A DNA stretch of 57,708 nt from assembly GCA_964578625.1 (NCBI GenBank), contig CAZODQ010000012.1, positions 1 to 57,708 of the forward strand, given 5' to 3'. Within the stretch, counting starts at the first letter, position 1; every line of letters begins with the position of its first letter. The stretch comes from CAZBSE01 sp964578625. GTDB taxonomy: Bacteria; Actinomycetota; Humimicrobiia; Humimicrobiales; Humimicrobiaceae. Positions 35,872-44,769 of the stretch are shown piece after piece. Under the pieces are notes generated by a model. That model made no database searches. It had not been told where the DNA came from and saw nothing but the letters and a program-made list of their open reading frames with translations. The translations under genes were made by a program, and so were the position numbers.

Positions 35872-37380
35872 GTGAGAATATTACTTGTTTATCCGGAATA
35901 TGAAGAAACTTTTTGGAATCTTAAAAAGGTTTTAAAAATATTAGGAAAGAGGGTGGCATACCCTCCTCTAGGTCTTTTAACTGTTGCTGCCATGCTTCCA
36001 AAGAAGTGGGAAAGAAAGTTAATTGATTTAAGCTGCAAAAAGCTAACAGAAGAACATGTCAGATGGGCAGATTATGTTTTTATTGGTGCAATGATCGGTC
36101 AGAAGAAATCGGTCAAAGAGATTATAGACACTGTTAAAAAAATGGGTAAACCTATTATTGCCGGAGGCCCCCTTTTTACCAGCAGTTGGAAAGAATTTAC
36201 TAAAGTAGATACTTTTGTTTTAGGCGAAGCAGAAAATACTGTACCGGCTTTATTGAAAGATTTGAAGAAAAACACTCTCAAAAGAACATATTCCAATAAA
36301 AAATTTCCTGATATGAAAAAGACGCCTATCCCAGAGTGGAGTCTGATAAAACCATCAAATTATAATTCTATGTGTCTGCAGTTTTCTAGAGGTTGTCCCT
36401 ATAATTGTGAATTCTGTGAAGTGGTATTGCTTAATGGAAGGTTACCTCGTATAAAAAGCAAAGATCAAATACTTGCTGAATTTGAGTCCCTGTATAGAAT
36501 AGGCTGGAGAGCAGGGGTGTTTATTGTAGATGATAATTTTATTGGTAATAAAGAAAAAATTAAAAAAGAATATCTCCCGGCTATAATAGAGTGGCAAAAA
36601 AATAAAAGATATCCCTTTATCTTGAGTACTCAGGTGTCAATCAACCTCTCGGATGATTCCGATTTAATGAAATTGATGATAGAAGCAGGTTTTGCAACGG
36701 TGTTTGTGGGTATAGAGACACCGGATTCAGACAGTCTTGTGGAATGCGGCAAAAATCAAAATAAAAACAGGGATTTGGTAAAATCTGTAAAAAAGATCCA
36801 GAATATGGGTATGGAGGTCAATGGTGGATTTATAATAGGCTTTGATAATGATAAGCCTTCTATATTCAAACAACAAATTGAATTTATACAAAAAAGCGGA
36901 ATCGTCACTGCTATGGTAGGTCTTCTAAATGTACCTCCCAGGACCAGGCTGCATCAAAGGCTAAAAAAAGCCAATAGATTAATTGAAAACACTTCTGGTA
37001 CAGGCAGTGGTATTAATGAGCTGAACTATATTCCTGTAATGGACTACGGTGATCTGATCAACGGTTATAATAGAGTGGTATCTACTATTTATTCACCCCA
37101 GTTTTTTTATAAGCGAATAAGGACATTCCTGAGAGAATTCAGACCAAAAAAAATGAGGACCCCAAGAATCAACCTTTACTATATCAGAGCTTTATTTGGT
37201 TCGATCTGGTTTCTAGGTTTCATTCAAGACGGAAGAGGTCATTACTGGAAGTCAATTTTATGGAGTATGTTCAGGAAGCCGGGCCTGCTGCCTTATGCAG
37301 TAGGTTTACCTTTGGGTCTAATACATTTCAGAAAATTGGCGTGGGTTAAACAATATAATTCTTACTTTAGAGAAAGTTAA
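35872..37380 (+). CDS. B12-binding radical SAM protein (DUF4070 type)
   Basis: The product is 502 residues. The N-terminal B12-binding-like domain (about 1-140) starts MRILLVYPEYEETFW and has IIAGGPLFTS. The radical SAM motif RGCPYNCEFCEVV lies near 175-187 and has the CxxxCxxC spacing. FVGIETPDSDSL and GGFIIGFDND follow. The C-terminal 130 residues match the DUF4070 extension seen in hopanoid C-2 methylase HpnP and relatives. The substrate is unknown; no hopanoid cyclase is in the window. GTG start. It stands alone, with spacers on both sides. Confidence 0.88.
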   Translation: MRILLVYPEYEETFWNLKKVLKILGKRVAYPPLGLLTVAAMLPKKWERKLIDLSCKKLTEEHVRWADYVFIGAMIGQKKSVKEIIDTVKKMGKPIIAGGPLFTSSWKEFTKVDTFVLGEAENTVPALLKDLKKNTLKRTYSNKKFPDMKKTPIPEWSLIKPSNYNSMCLQFSRGCPYNCEFCEVVLLNGRLPRIKSKDQILAEFESLYRIGWRAGVFIVDDNFIGNKEKIKKEYLPAIIEWQKNKRYPFILSTQVSINLSDDSDLMKLMIEAGFATVFVGIETPDSDSLVECGKNQNKNRDLVKSVKKIQNMGMEVNGGFIIGFDNDKPSIFKQQIEFIQKSGIVTAMVGLLNVPPRTRLHQRLKKANRLIENTSGTGSGINELNYIPVMDYGDLINGYNRVVSTIYSPQFFYKRIRTFLREFRPKKMRTPRINLYYIRALFGSIWFLGFIQDGRGHYWKSILWSMFRKPGLLPYAVGLPLGLIHFRKLAWVKQYNSYFRES

Positions 37381-37471
37381 AAATATAATAGGTTAAAATT
37401 GTGATCCAGAAAAATCAGTATGATTTTAAACTTTTAACTGTAATATTAAAATTTCTTCTTTGTTTTATCCT

Positions 37472-38737
37472 CTATTTTTCAAGTATTTGAATATCATCAT
37501 CTGTAATATAAATATAATCGCCTTCTATAAAGATACTATTACTGTTGCCGATTGGATAGAACAAGCTTTTTATAAATTCCGGATTATTCTTAAGGAATAC
37601 ATCGACCACATGCATGCTGTTTTCATGACTGCCTGCCGGTGGGAAATATATAATATAAGCAATATCATCTTCTACAAATATATCCGCGGCAGCGTAGGAT
37701 AGAAACTTACCTGCAACCATTGGTTTGTTTTTATCAGATACATCTATTATAAACATACCGTTTTCTGAAGCTGTATAGGTATAATCTTCTGCTATAAAAA
37801 GGTTAAAAGTGTAACCATCTATAGTACATTTTCCTACAGCAGTTGGCTTTTCCAGATTACTTATATCTATAATCAACAGTTCTGATTCTATAGATTTATA
37901 ATCTTTGTCATTATTACATATCACAAATGCATAACTGTCGTATACAGCAATCTTTTCGGCGCGGCTGGCGGTAACGTATTTTGATACTAAATATGGTTTT
38001 TCTTTGCTGATGACATCTATTATTTGAAATCCGCTTTCTATAGGTTTATTATCTTTGTCATATTTGCGGTATGTAGCGAATACATCGTCTTTCTCAATAG
38101 AAATACTGGTGAAACGCGTTCCTGAAATACAATAACTCCCGATTATATAAGGGTTTTCCTTATCGGATATATCAATTATTTTAAGGCCGCCATCCCAGTC
38201 TGCTATATATGCAAAATCATTCTGCAAGCAAATAGCACTTGCTTTGCCATCCGTATCACAGCTTCCTGTTATATAGATATCTTCTATGGAGAATATATCT
38301 ACTATCTGAAGACCTTCTTTTCCATCGGCAATATAGCCATAGTTTTTTTCAACAAAAATGTCACTGGCTCCCCCGGGAGTATTGATTGTCTTAACGTACT
38401 CACCTTTAATTTCTTCAGGAGGTTCGTAATCTATTTTGATAGTGGATAATAAATTAAATATAAGCAGGAATATGGAAATTATCATTAAGATAAAAAAAGA
38501 TGTAGAAGAGATTATAAAAGCTGTCGATCTTTTGCTGTTTTTCCCCAGGTTTACAAATATAAGTATTAGAGAAATGACCATAAATGTAATTGAAAAAACT
38601 AATAGATTAAAAGGCAGAAGCCAATCAAAGCTGGTTTTTATAAAAAAGCTTGTAACTGATATTATTGTAAATATAACTGCACTGACGACTACCAGTGTGA
38701 TCGATATCGGTCTTTTAATAACTTTTTTATTTCTCAT
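37472..38737 (-). CDS. Membrane-anchored LVIVD-repeat beta-propeller protein
   Basis: The product is 421 residues. Three hydrophobic helices fill about 10-120, with the bulk facing outward. From about 130 there are roughly seven repeats of about 40 residues, each with a xxxIVDI(S) x(x)xxP core (LQIVDIFSIEDIY, LKIIDISDKENPY, FQIIDVISKEKPY, LLIIDISNLEKPT, MFIIDVSDKNKPM, MHVVDVFLKNNPE). These are LVIVD (PF08309-type) repeats that form a beta-propeller. The function is unknown; such propellers usually bind proteins or polysaccharide at the cell surface. No nearby partner is obvious. Confidence 0.82.
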   Translation of the reverse strand: MRNKKVIKRPISITLVVVSAVIFTIISVTSFFIKTSFDWLLPFNLLVFSITFMVISLILIFVNLGKNSKRSTAFIISSTSFFILMIISIFLLIFNLLSTIKIDYEPPEEIKGEYVKTINTPGGASDIFVEKNYGYIADGKEGLQIVDIFSIEDIYITGSCDTDGKASAICLQNDFAYIADWDGGLKIIDISDKENPYIIGSYCISGTRFTSISIEKDDVFATYRKYDKDNKPIESGFQIIDVISKEKPYLVSKYVTASRAEKIAVYDSYAFVICNNDKDYKSIESELLIIDISNLEKPTAVGKCTIDGYTFNLFIAEDYTYTASENGMFIIDVSDKNKPMVAGKFLSYAAADIFVEDDIAYIIYFPPAGSHENSMHVVDVFLKNNPEFIKSLFYPIGNSNSIFIEGDYIYITDDDIQILEK

Positions 38738-39119
38738 GTTTTTTTTATTACTGATATTAATTTATTCCCGGAATTTTATTTAATCAATGTTAGATTTTAA
38801 GCGTTTTTAATTATAGCATTATACAGAAGTGGTTGTTATAGTTTCTTTGTCAAAAGTCTTAGAAGATTTGGTATATATTTCCATATGCATGTTAGATATT
38901 GATTTTGAGGTCTTTTAAAAGCTTTTGGGCTGTCTACAATTTCAGGACTATTGAAAATAAAATCTTAATTTATTTTTATGTATTTACATAAATGTATAAT
39001 ATATTAAAATTGTTTTTATTTGATATAAATATTTAATATGAGGGAATTCAAACTCAACCCTAGAAGTAGTATAATATTATTAAAAATAAATTTTTAGATA
39101 ATTATATTTATACAAAATC
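38738..39119. other. AT-rich intergenic region without clear signal
   Basis: This 382-bp gap lies between two divergent genes. I see no open frame with a ribosome-binding site and no strong hairpin. A TATAAT-like box (AGTAGTATAATATT) near 39067-39080 could serve the lipoprotein gene at 39120, but a good -35 is not evident. Confidence 0.5.
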
Positions 39120-39902
39120 ATGAAAAAAATATTTATAATTTTACTCGTTTTTTTGGTTGTTCTCTTAATTGCTTGTAACACTTCTAAAGAAAAGACAGGT
39201 GAGTCCTCTAAACAAAATCAGGCAGTACAAGAAAGTGGTGTAGAAGGAGAATCAAAAGAGGAAACTACACCTAATGGATTATGTTACTACCCGTATTTTC
39301 CTGTTAAACCAAATATTGTTCGGACATATAAAGTACACAGTCCTAGTGGTGATGTTTATGAATATACTTCGAGTTTTTCCGGGATAACTGAAAAATCTTT
39401 TATTGAGAAATTAATATCTTCTGAATTTTCAATTGATGTAAATTGGCTTTGTAATAATGATGGGTTAATTCAGAGTGATTATTCAGAACTTCCGTTTGAG
39501 GGAGAAAGTGAAGGTTTTGAAATCACAACAGAGAGCTACGAAGGAGTTATTTTACCTTCTTATGATCAATGGGTTGTAGGTCATAAATGGGATACTAAAT
39601 ATAAAGTCAAAGCTTCTTTTACTGTTGAATCTGAAGAAATGGCTTTTGATGGTGATATAATTATAGCGAACGAAATTGCATCTATAGAACCGGTAACAGT
39701 ACCATTTGGGACATACACAGATGCTATAAAAATAAATTCTAAAAAAACAATAAATCAAGAGACTAAAATAGAAGGCTCTTCGATGTCATTCAGTGCAGTT
39801 TCGGATATTTCTTCATGGTATGTAGAAGGAATTGGATTGGTAAAAGAGGTTTCAAAATCAGAATGTGGAACTACATTAGTTGAATTGCTTTCAGTAGAGT
39901 AA
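39120..39902 (+). CDS. Predicted lipoprotein of unknown family
   Basis: The product is 260 residues. Signal peptide with lipobox LLIAC (cysteine about 19), then a Ser/Glu/Lys-rich linker (about 20-55). The mature domain starts YYPYFPVKPNIVRTYKV and continues as beta strands with a GLVKEVSKSECG end. It resembles the outer lipoprotein type annotated only as hypothetical, with a DUF3108-like feel, but I do not claim a family. It is monocistronic and its neighbours give no hint of role. Confidence 0.65.
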   Translation: MKKIFIILLVFLVVLLIACNTSKEKTGESSKQNQAVQESGVEGESKEETTPNGLCYYPYFPVKPNIVRTYKVHSPSGDVYEYTSSFSGITEKSFIEKLISSEFSIDVNWLCNNDGLIQSDYSELPFEGESEGFEITTESYEGVILPSYDQWVVGHKWDTKYKVKASFTVESEEMAFDGDIIIANEIASIEPVTVPFGTYTDAIKINSKKTINQETKIEGSSMSFSAVSDISSWYVEGIGLVKEVSKSECGTTLVELLSVE

Positions 39903-40107
39903 AAAAAAGAGTTAATTCTGAAGGGTGATATAATAAGATGCCAAATTATTTTACAAAATCAAAAATTCACCTTGATTATTTAAATAATGATTTTTAATAT
40001 CAAGTAAATCATTATCCCAAATTTGGTCTTTTACTAAGCTTCCGGTTTGATTAAGACCATCAGTATGTAGCTTCTAAATTAATATCTTTATAATTATTTA
40101 CATATTG

Positions 40108-40440
40108 CCTAATTTAAATAACGTTAATAGAGCTGGTAGAGAAGAGGATGTGGAAAACTATGAAGGTGAGGTAAAGGAATAACCTGGACCAAATAGATAT
40201 AGGCCTAAAGAAAAGAAGCTTCTAGCTAAATAAATAGCAAAAAAGCTTAATGATAACCACAGCCTGGGAGCATTCCGTACCATAGCTGATAAGATTTCAG
40301 AGCAGCAGATAAGAATATTTTTAAGTATAATAAAGGATACGTATCTTACCGGGAAAATCAAAAAGAGTAGAGGTTCAATGTTTGTATCACTTGCTAAAGC
40401 CTATGCTGGAAAAAATAATATAAATCTTAATTTCAGATAG
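40108..40440 (+). pseudogene. Decayed gene remnant with two internal stops
   Basis: Reading from 40108 in one frame gives a protein-like sequence with stops at two internal codons. It ends in KLNDNHSLGAFRTIADKI and LTGKIKKSRGSMFVSLAKAYA before the final stop. Composition and helical pattern look like a former C-terminal domain with a basic KKSRG segment. I believe such tails occur in plasmid- or phage-type replication proteins, but this is not firm. The rest of 39903-40107 is AT-rich with no other signal. Confidence 0.5.
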
Positions 40441-40461
40441 TACTGCTGCAGAATATAATTT

Positions 40462-40794
40462 TTAAATCAGCTCTTTCTTTACTGTGGAACAGTTAAGCAT
40501 TATATCTTCTCTTCCCTCAAGCAGTTCTGTAAAGTGGCTGAAATTGGTGCCTCCGTATTTTTTGGTCTTAAGCTCCTCTACCAGATCTTTTACTTTATTT
40601 TCTGCTGCATTTATTGGCTTTCTGGATCTATTGCCGTGTATTATTGCTTTTGGACCATTTAACCTCACTTTCTTTTTAATCCTTTTTACCTGTCTGGTAG
40701 AAATCCTTAAGACTTTTACTGCAGACTTAATTGTAATCTTACCTTCTATTAGTCTCTCTGCTACCTTGAGCTTAGCTATCTCTCTTGCTGTCAT
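40462..40794 (-). pseudogene. Truncated ISNCY/IS1202-type transposase, N-terminal part
   Basis: About 110 residues from the ATG at 40794, with AGAGG upstream; a longer in-frame start at 40857 is less likely. The sequence MTAREIAKLKVAERLIEGKIT is a helix-turn-helix transposase start. IKSAVKVLRISTRQVKRIKKK and GPKAIIHGNRSRKP continue as in ISNCY-family enzymes. It stops after TVKKELI, before the catalytic DDE domain, so it is a fragment. It would be inactive. It marks old insertion activity at the left border of the carbohydrate island. Confidence 0.75.
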
Positions 40795-40823
40795 GTGACA
40801 TATTTCCTCTCTTATAATAATAA

Positions 40824-40862
40824 GTGACATTTTCCCTGAATAAGATTGAGGTGACAATATCG
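40824..40862. mobile_element. Possible end of the decayed insertion sequence
   Basis: GTGACATTTTCCCTGA at 40824 and GTGACAATAT at 40851 repeat the same GTGACA word with 27-bp spacing, just upstream of the transposase start. Repeated short words like this can be transposase-binding sites at an IS end. No matching right end was identified. Confidence 0.35.
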
Positions 40863-40892
40863 TAGAATAACAACAAGGGATAATTTAGCCTA

Positions 40893-40920
40893 TTGACTAA
40901 TAGATTCTTTCTGTTATAAT
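40893..40920 (+). promoter_or_regulatory. Sigma-70-type promoter for ROK gene
   Basis: TTGACT (40893-40898) and TATAAT (40915-40920) are separated by 16 bases and lie 43 bp before the ROK start at 40963. Both boxes are near consensus. It is directly beside the remnant insertion sequence. Confidence 0.65.
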
Positions 40921-40962
40921 TTTGGCACATACTTAATAACTTTAGGTAAGTAATTAATTTAA

Positions 40963-42234
40963 ATGAGGGGATCATTCAAATTTCTGGATACAGCCAATCC
41001 AGGATTACAGCAAAAGATTAATATGTCAATAATCTTTAATTATCTGCGTATTAAAAACCCGATTTCAAGAGCTAAAATATCTAAAGATTTAGGTATTAGC
41101 GCACCTGCAGTTTCCAGAGCAATAGAGAAGCTTATAGAAAAAGGCTATGTGATTGAAGCGGAAAGAATTAAAACGAAAATGGGAAAGAGGCCAACACCGC
41201 TAATAATTAATAAAAACAAATTCTTTGTGGTAGGAATAGATTTGGGAAAAGAAAGATTAAAAATGGCCTTAGTTAATTTAAAAGGTGAAGTAGTTGATAA
41301 ATTTAAAGGCTCTGTAATTTTGAAAAATAAAAGATCAATAAAAAGAATTATTAATGAAATAAAAAATTTTATAGAAAAATACACAAACGGTAAAAATTCA
41401 AAACCATATAAAATTAAGGCTATATGTGTAGGTGTGCCGGCAGCTGTTAATATAAATACTGAGAGAGTTTTAAGCACCCCTCATTATAAAGACTGGGAAT
41501 GGAAAGACTTTAATTTAATAAATATTATTACCAGTAAATTTAACATTCCTGTATTTGTAGAAAACGATGCCAACCTATCTGCTATAGGAGAGAAGCATTA
41601 TGGAGAAGGGCAAAAATATAATACCATTATATTTGTAGAGGTAAGTAGCGGAATTGGGGCGGGAATTATCATTGACAATAAACTGATCAGAGGTTTCAGC
41701 GGCTCTGCAGGTGAAATAGGCTTTACAATAGCCAATTCTAAAAAATTAGCTTTTAAAGTAAAAGATAGGGGATTTTTAGAAGAACATTCATCAGTAAGAA
41801 GCATCAGGGAAAGAGCCATAGCAGAAATAAAAAAAGGTAAAAAAACTATAATTACGGACATGGTAAAAAATAATATTAAAAGAATAACTCCCTCCATAGT
41901 ATGCGCAGCAGCAACTAAAGGCGATAAACTTGCAAATGATATTATAACTACCATAACTGAATTATTATCTATAGGAATAATAAATCTAATTCTAATTGTA
42001 GATCCCCAGTTAGTAGTCTTAGGCGGTGATATATCTAATATATCTGAAGTAAATAAATTATTTATTAAACCAATTACAGAAAAAATTAAAAGTTCTGTAC
42101 CTTTTATTATCCCAGAGATTAAAGTATCTTCACTTGGTGAGGATACATGTATAAGAGGCGCTTCATTTAATGCAATTGAATCTATATTTATAAATGAATT
42201 CCCTTACAGAATCAGCCAAGAGATATTATCTTAA
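40963..42234 (+). CDS. ROK-family transcriptional repressor (NagC/XylR type)
   Basis: The product is 423 residues. The N-terminal winged helix (about 18-75) reads NMSIIFNYLRIKNPISRAKIS and SAPAVSRAIEKLIEKGYVIEA. A ROK sugar-kinase-like domain follows: VVGIDLGKERLKMALV, then VENDANLSAIGE, GIGAGIIIDNKLIRG and SAGEIG. The usual zinc-binding CxCGxxGC segment is missing. It would bind a sugar or sugar phosphate to relieve repression. It is upstream of and in the same direction as the CUT2 transporter genes, so it probably controls them and perhaps the wider island. Confidence 0.87.
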   Translation: MRGSFKFLDTANPGLQQKINMSIIFNYLRIKNPISRAKISKDLGISAPAVSRAIEKLIEKGYVIEAERIKTKMGKRPTPLIINKNKFFVVGIDLGKERLKMALVNLKGEVVDKFKGSVILKNKRSIKRIINEIKNFIEKYTNGKNSKPYKIKAICVGVPAAVNINTERVLSTPHYKDWEWKDFNLINIITSKFNIPVFVENDANLSAIGEKHYGEGQKYNTIIFVEVSSGIGAGIIIDNKLIRGFSGSAGEIGFTIANSKKLAFKVKDRGFLEEHSSVRSIRERAIAEIKKGKKTIITDMVKNNIKRITPSIVCAAATKGDKLANDIITTITELLSIGIINLILIVDPQLVVLGGDISNISEVNKLFIKPITEKIKSSVPFIIPEIKVSSLGEDTCIRGASFNAIESIFINEFPYRISQEILS

Positions 42235-42254
42235 AAAATAAATAATACAATCAC

Positions 42255-42265
42255 GGAAAGGAGGT
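42255..42265 (+). promoter_or_regulatory. Orphan Shine-Dalgarno-like site in leader
   Basis: GGAAAGGAGGT sits 120 bp before the binding-protein start, with no ATG, GTG or TTG at the right spacing. A second AGGAGG at 42301-42306 also lacks a well-placed start. The same 11-base word is found 110 bp before the second binding-protein gene (48751). It could be a decoy or an RNA regulatory element. Confidence 0.4.
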
Positions 42266-42384
42266 AGATTATTATAGTAAAAATTCGTAGTTAGTTAGAG
42301 AGGAGGTGAATCTTAGACACGAAATAAATTTTCTATCACTAGACCAATCTGATTAAAAGAATAAATATTATAAAGGAGATAAAA

Positions 42385-44535
42385 ATGAAAAAAGTGCTAA
42401 TTTTATTAATTATAACAATTTTCACTGCATCCTTACTTTTTATAGGTATCGGATGTAAAGGAGGTACTACAGCTGAAGGGCAGGCAGTGGTTACTGGGTC
42501 TGTTGGTATCGTTCTTCCGACTAAGGACGAGCCGAGATGGATACAGGACGAGACCCGTTTCAATGATGCACTCGCGGCAGCAGGCTACGATGTTGAGATT
42601 CTATTCAGCGAAGCCTCTTCCGCCAAAGAAAAAGAGAATGTTGAAGCTCTGATTACCAAGGGCATCCAAGTTCTTATTATCTGCCCGCAGGATAGCACCG
42701 CTGCTGCTGCTGCTGCAGAAGAAGCCAGAGATGCAGGTGTAAAGGTCATTTCCTATGACCGCCTGATCACTGACACCGATGCTGTTGATTACTATGTGAC
42801 CTTTGACAGCATTTCTGTTGGTGAGGCTCAGGCCCAGTATCTGGTTGACAAGGCTACCGGCACCGGCAACCCGCTTTACCTGTATGCTGGCGCTGCCTCT
42901 GACAACAACGCCTTCATCTTCTTCGAGGGCGCCTGGAATATCCTGCAGCCTAAGATTGCTGACGGTACTTTCGTAATCAAGAACTCAAGTGAAGCTGTTG
43001 CTCTCCAGGACAAGGCTACTCTGACCCGTGACGAGATGGGCCAGATCATCGGCCAAATTACCACAAACTGGGACTTTGACGACGCCAAGAGTCTGGCTGA
43101 AGCCAACCTGACCGTTGCTAGTGCTGCCGATAAGGGTGATGTATTCCTACTCGCTCCGAACGACGGTACCGCTCGTGCCATTGCTGACGCATTTGCAGCT
43201 GATAGTGATGTCACCAGCTACGTAGTTACCGGCCAGGATGCAGAGATAGCTTCCATACAGTACATCATTGATGGAAAACAGTCGATGACTGTTTTAAAGG
43301 ACGTTCGTACACTCGTTGCTGATGCTATAGCCGCAGCTGTCGCTTATCTAGAAGGCGGTACTCCTGAAGAAACCAATACATACAACAACGGCGTAATCGA
43401 CGTTCCTGCTAAACCATCCGCAGTTGTTACTGTAGACCAGAGTAATGTACAGGCTGCTATAATTGATTCTGGTTACTGGCCAGCAAGCGAATTTACCGGA
43501 TTGAAAGAAGTAGCAGTTACTGGGTCTGTTGGTATCGTTCTTCCGACTAAGGACGAGCCGAGATGGATACAGGACGAGACCCGTTTCAATGATGCACTCG
43601 CGGCAGCAGGCTACGATGTTGAGATTCTATTCAGCGAAGCCTCTTCCGCCAAAGAAAAAGAGAATGTTGAAGCTCTGATTACCAAGGGCATCCAAGTTCT
43701 TATTATCTGCCCGCAGGATAGCACCGCTGCTGCTGCTGCTGCAGAAGAAGCCAGAGATGCAGGTGTAAAGGTCATTTCCTATGACCGCCTGATCACTGAC
43801 ACCGATGCTGTTGATTACTATGTGACCTTTGACAGCATTTCTGTTGGTGAGGCTCAGGCCCAGTATCTGGTTGACAAGGCTACCGGCACCGGCAACCCGC
43901 TTTACCTGTATGCTGGCGCTGCCTCTGACAACAACGCCTTCATCTTCTTCGAGGGCGCCTGGAATATCCTGCAGCCTAAGATTGCTGACGGTACTTTCGT
44001 AATCAAGAACTCAAGTGAAGCTGTTGCTCTCCAGGACAAGGCTACTCTGACCCGTGACGAGATGGGCCAGATCATCGGCCAAATTACCACAAACTGGGAC
44101 TTTGACGACGCCAAGAGTCTGGCTGAAGCCAACCTGACCGTTGCTAGTGCTGCCGATAAGGGTGATGTATTCCTACTCGCTCCGAACGACGGTACCGCTC
44201 GTGCCATTGCTGACGCATTTGCAGCTGATAGTGATGTCACCAGCTACGTAGTTACCGGCCAGGATGCAGAGATAGCTTCCATACAGTACATCATTGATGG
44301 AAAACAGTCGATGACTGTTTTAAAGGACGTTCGTACACTCGTTGCTGATGCTATAGCCGCAGCTGTCGCTTATCTAGAAGGCGGTACTCCTGAAGAAACC
44401 AATACATACAACAACGGCGTAATCGACGTTCCTGCTAAACCATCCGCAGTTGTTACTGTAGACCAGAGTAATGTACAGGCTGCTATAATTGATTCTGGTT
44501 ACTGGCCAGCAAGCGAATTTACCGGATTAGATTAA
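42385..44535 (+). CDS. CUT2 sugar-binding lipoprotein with two identical fused ligand modules
   Basis: The product is 716 residues. A signal peptide ends at a lipobox near residues 20-24 (GIGC). Two near-identical periplasmic-binding modules of about 340 residues follow (about 36-373 and 378-715). Each begins VGIVLPTKDEPRWIQDETRF and has ICPQDSTAAAAAA, ISYDRLI, VTGQDAEIASIQYI and TVLKDVRTL, the XylF/ChvE-type xylose or glucose-binding family. A normal protein has one module. The signal peptide region is AT-rich, the modules G+C rich. The downstream ATPase and permease genes complete a transporter. The start ATG follows AAAGGAG. Confidence 0.9.
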   Translation: MKKVLILLIITIFTASLLFIGIGCKGGTTAEGQAVVTGSVGIVLPTKDEPRWIQDETRFNDALAAAGYDVEILFSEASSAKEKENVEALITKGIQVLIICPQDSTAAAAAAEEARDAGVKVISYDRLITDTDAVDYYVTFDSISVGEAQAQYLVDKATGTGNPLYLYAGAASDNNAFIFFEGAWNILQPKIADGTFVIKNSSEAVALQDKATLTRDEMGQIIGQITTNWDFDDAKSLAEANLTVASAADKGDVFLLAPNDGTARAIADAFAADSDVTSYVVTGQDAEIASIQYIIDGKQSMTVLKDVRTLVADAIAAAVAYLEGGTPEETNTYNNGVIDVPAKPSAVVTVDQSNVQAAIIDSGYWPASEFTGLKEVAVTGSVGIVLPTKDEPRWIQDETRFNDALAAAGYDVEILFSEASSAKEKENVEALITKGIQVLIICPQDSTAAAAAAEEARDAGVKVISYDRLITDTDAVDYYVTFDSISVGEAQAQYLVDKATGTGNPLYLYAGAASDNNAFIFFEGAWNILQPKIADGTFVIKNSSEAVALQDKATLTRDEMGQIIGQITTNWDFDDAKSLAEANLTVASAADKGDVFLLAPNDGTARAIADAFAADSDVTSYVVTGQDAEIASIQYIIDGKQSMTVLKDVRTLVADAIAAAVAYLEGGTPEETNTYNNGVIDVPAKPSAVVTVDQSNVQAAIIDSGYWPASEFTGLD
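42490..43502 (+). repeat. Perfect 1013-bp direct repeat, copy 1
   Basis: This segment encodes the first binding module. It matches 43516-44528 base for base as far as I can read, at an offset of 1026 bp (342 codons), so the frame is kept. A 13-bp spacer (GAAAGAAGTAGCA) separates the copies. Identity at silent positions points to a very recent duplication or gene conversion, or to an assembly error. Confidence 0.93.
43516..44528 (+). repeat. Perfect 1013-bp direct repeat, copy 2
   Basis: This is the second copy of the binding module. It ends two bases into the codon after the conserved ACCGGA, then reads to a stop at 44535. Copy 1 instead continues through the 13-bp spacer into copy 2. The left boundary of both copies is a shared GTTACTGGG. 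Confidence 0.93.
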
Positions 44536-44575
44536 GAAATTGGATTGAAAAAAAACAGTTAGTTGTTAAAACAGG

Positions 44576-44603
44576 AATAGTGCTGGATTAATCCAGCACT
44601 ATT
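44576..44603 (+). terminator. Intra-operon hairpin after binding-protein gene
   Basis: AATAGTGCTGGAT and ATCCAGCACTATT form a perfect 13-base inverted repeat with a tiny loop, followed by CTTGTATAATAAC. It lies 40 bp after the binding-protein stop and 170 bp before the ATPase gene. It is likely to stop part of the transcripts or protect the upstream mRNA end, raising binding protein over transporter. No long T-run follows. Confidence 0.65.
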
Positions 44604-44769
44604 CTTGTATAATAACTTAGTATACTTCAAAAAAGAGTGCAACCTGAACGAAGAAAAGGGTCTTTTAATTATTGGATATATTCTTCGTTTTGGTCAGCAT
44701 TACAAAATTTAGTTTTTTTTTAAGTCACAGTCATGACTGTATATATTTTTTAAAGAAAGGGAGGAACCT

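Noticed and set aside
42876..44240. Two identical 112-codon minus-strand frames
   Set aside because: They are shadows of the duplicated binding module. Their identity only reflects the repeat.
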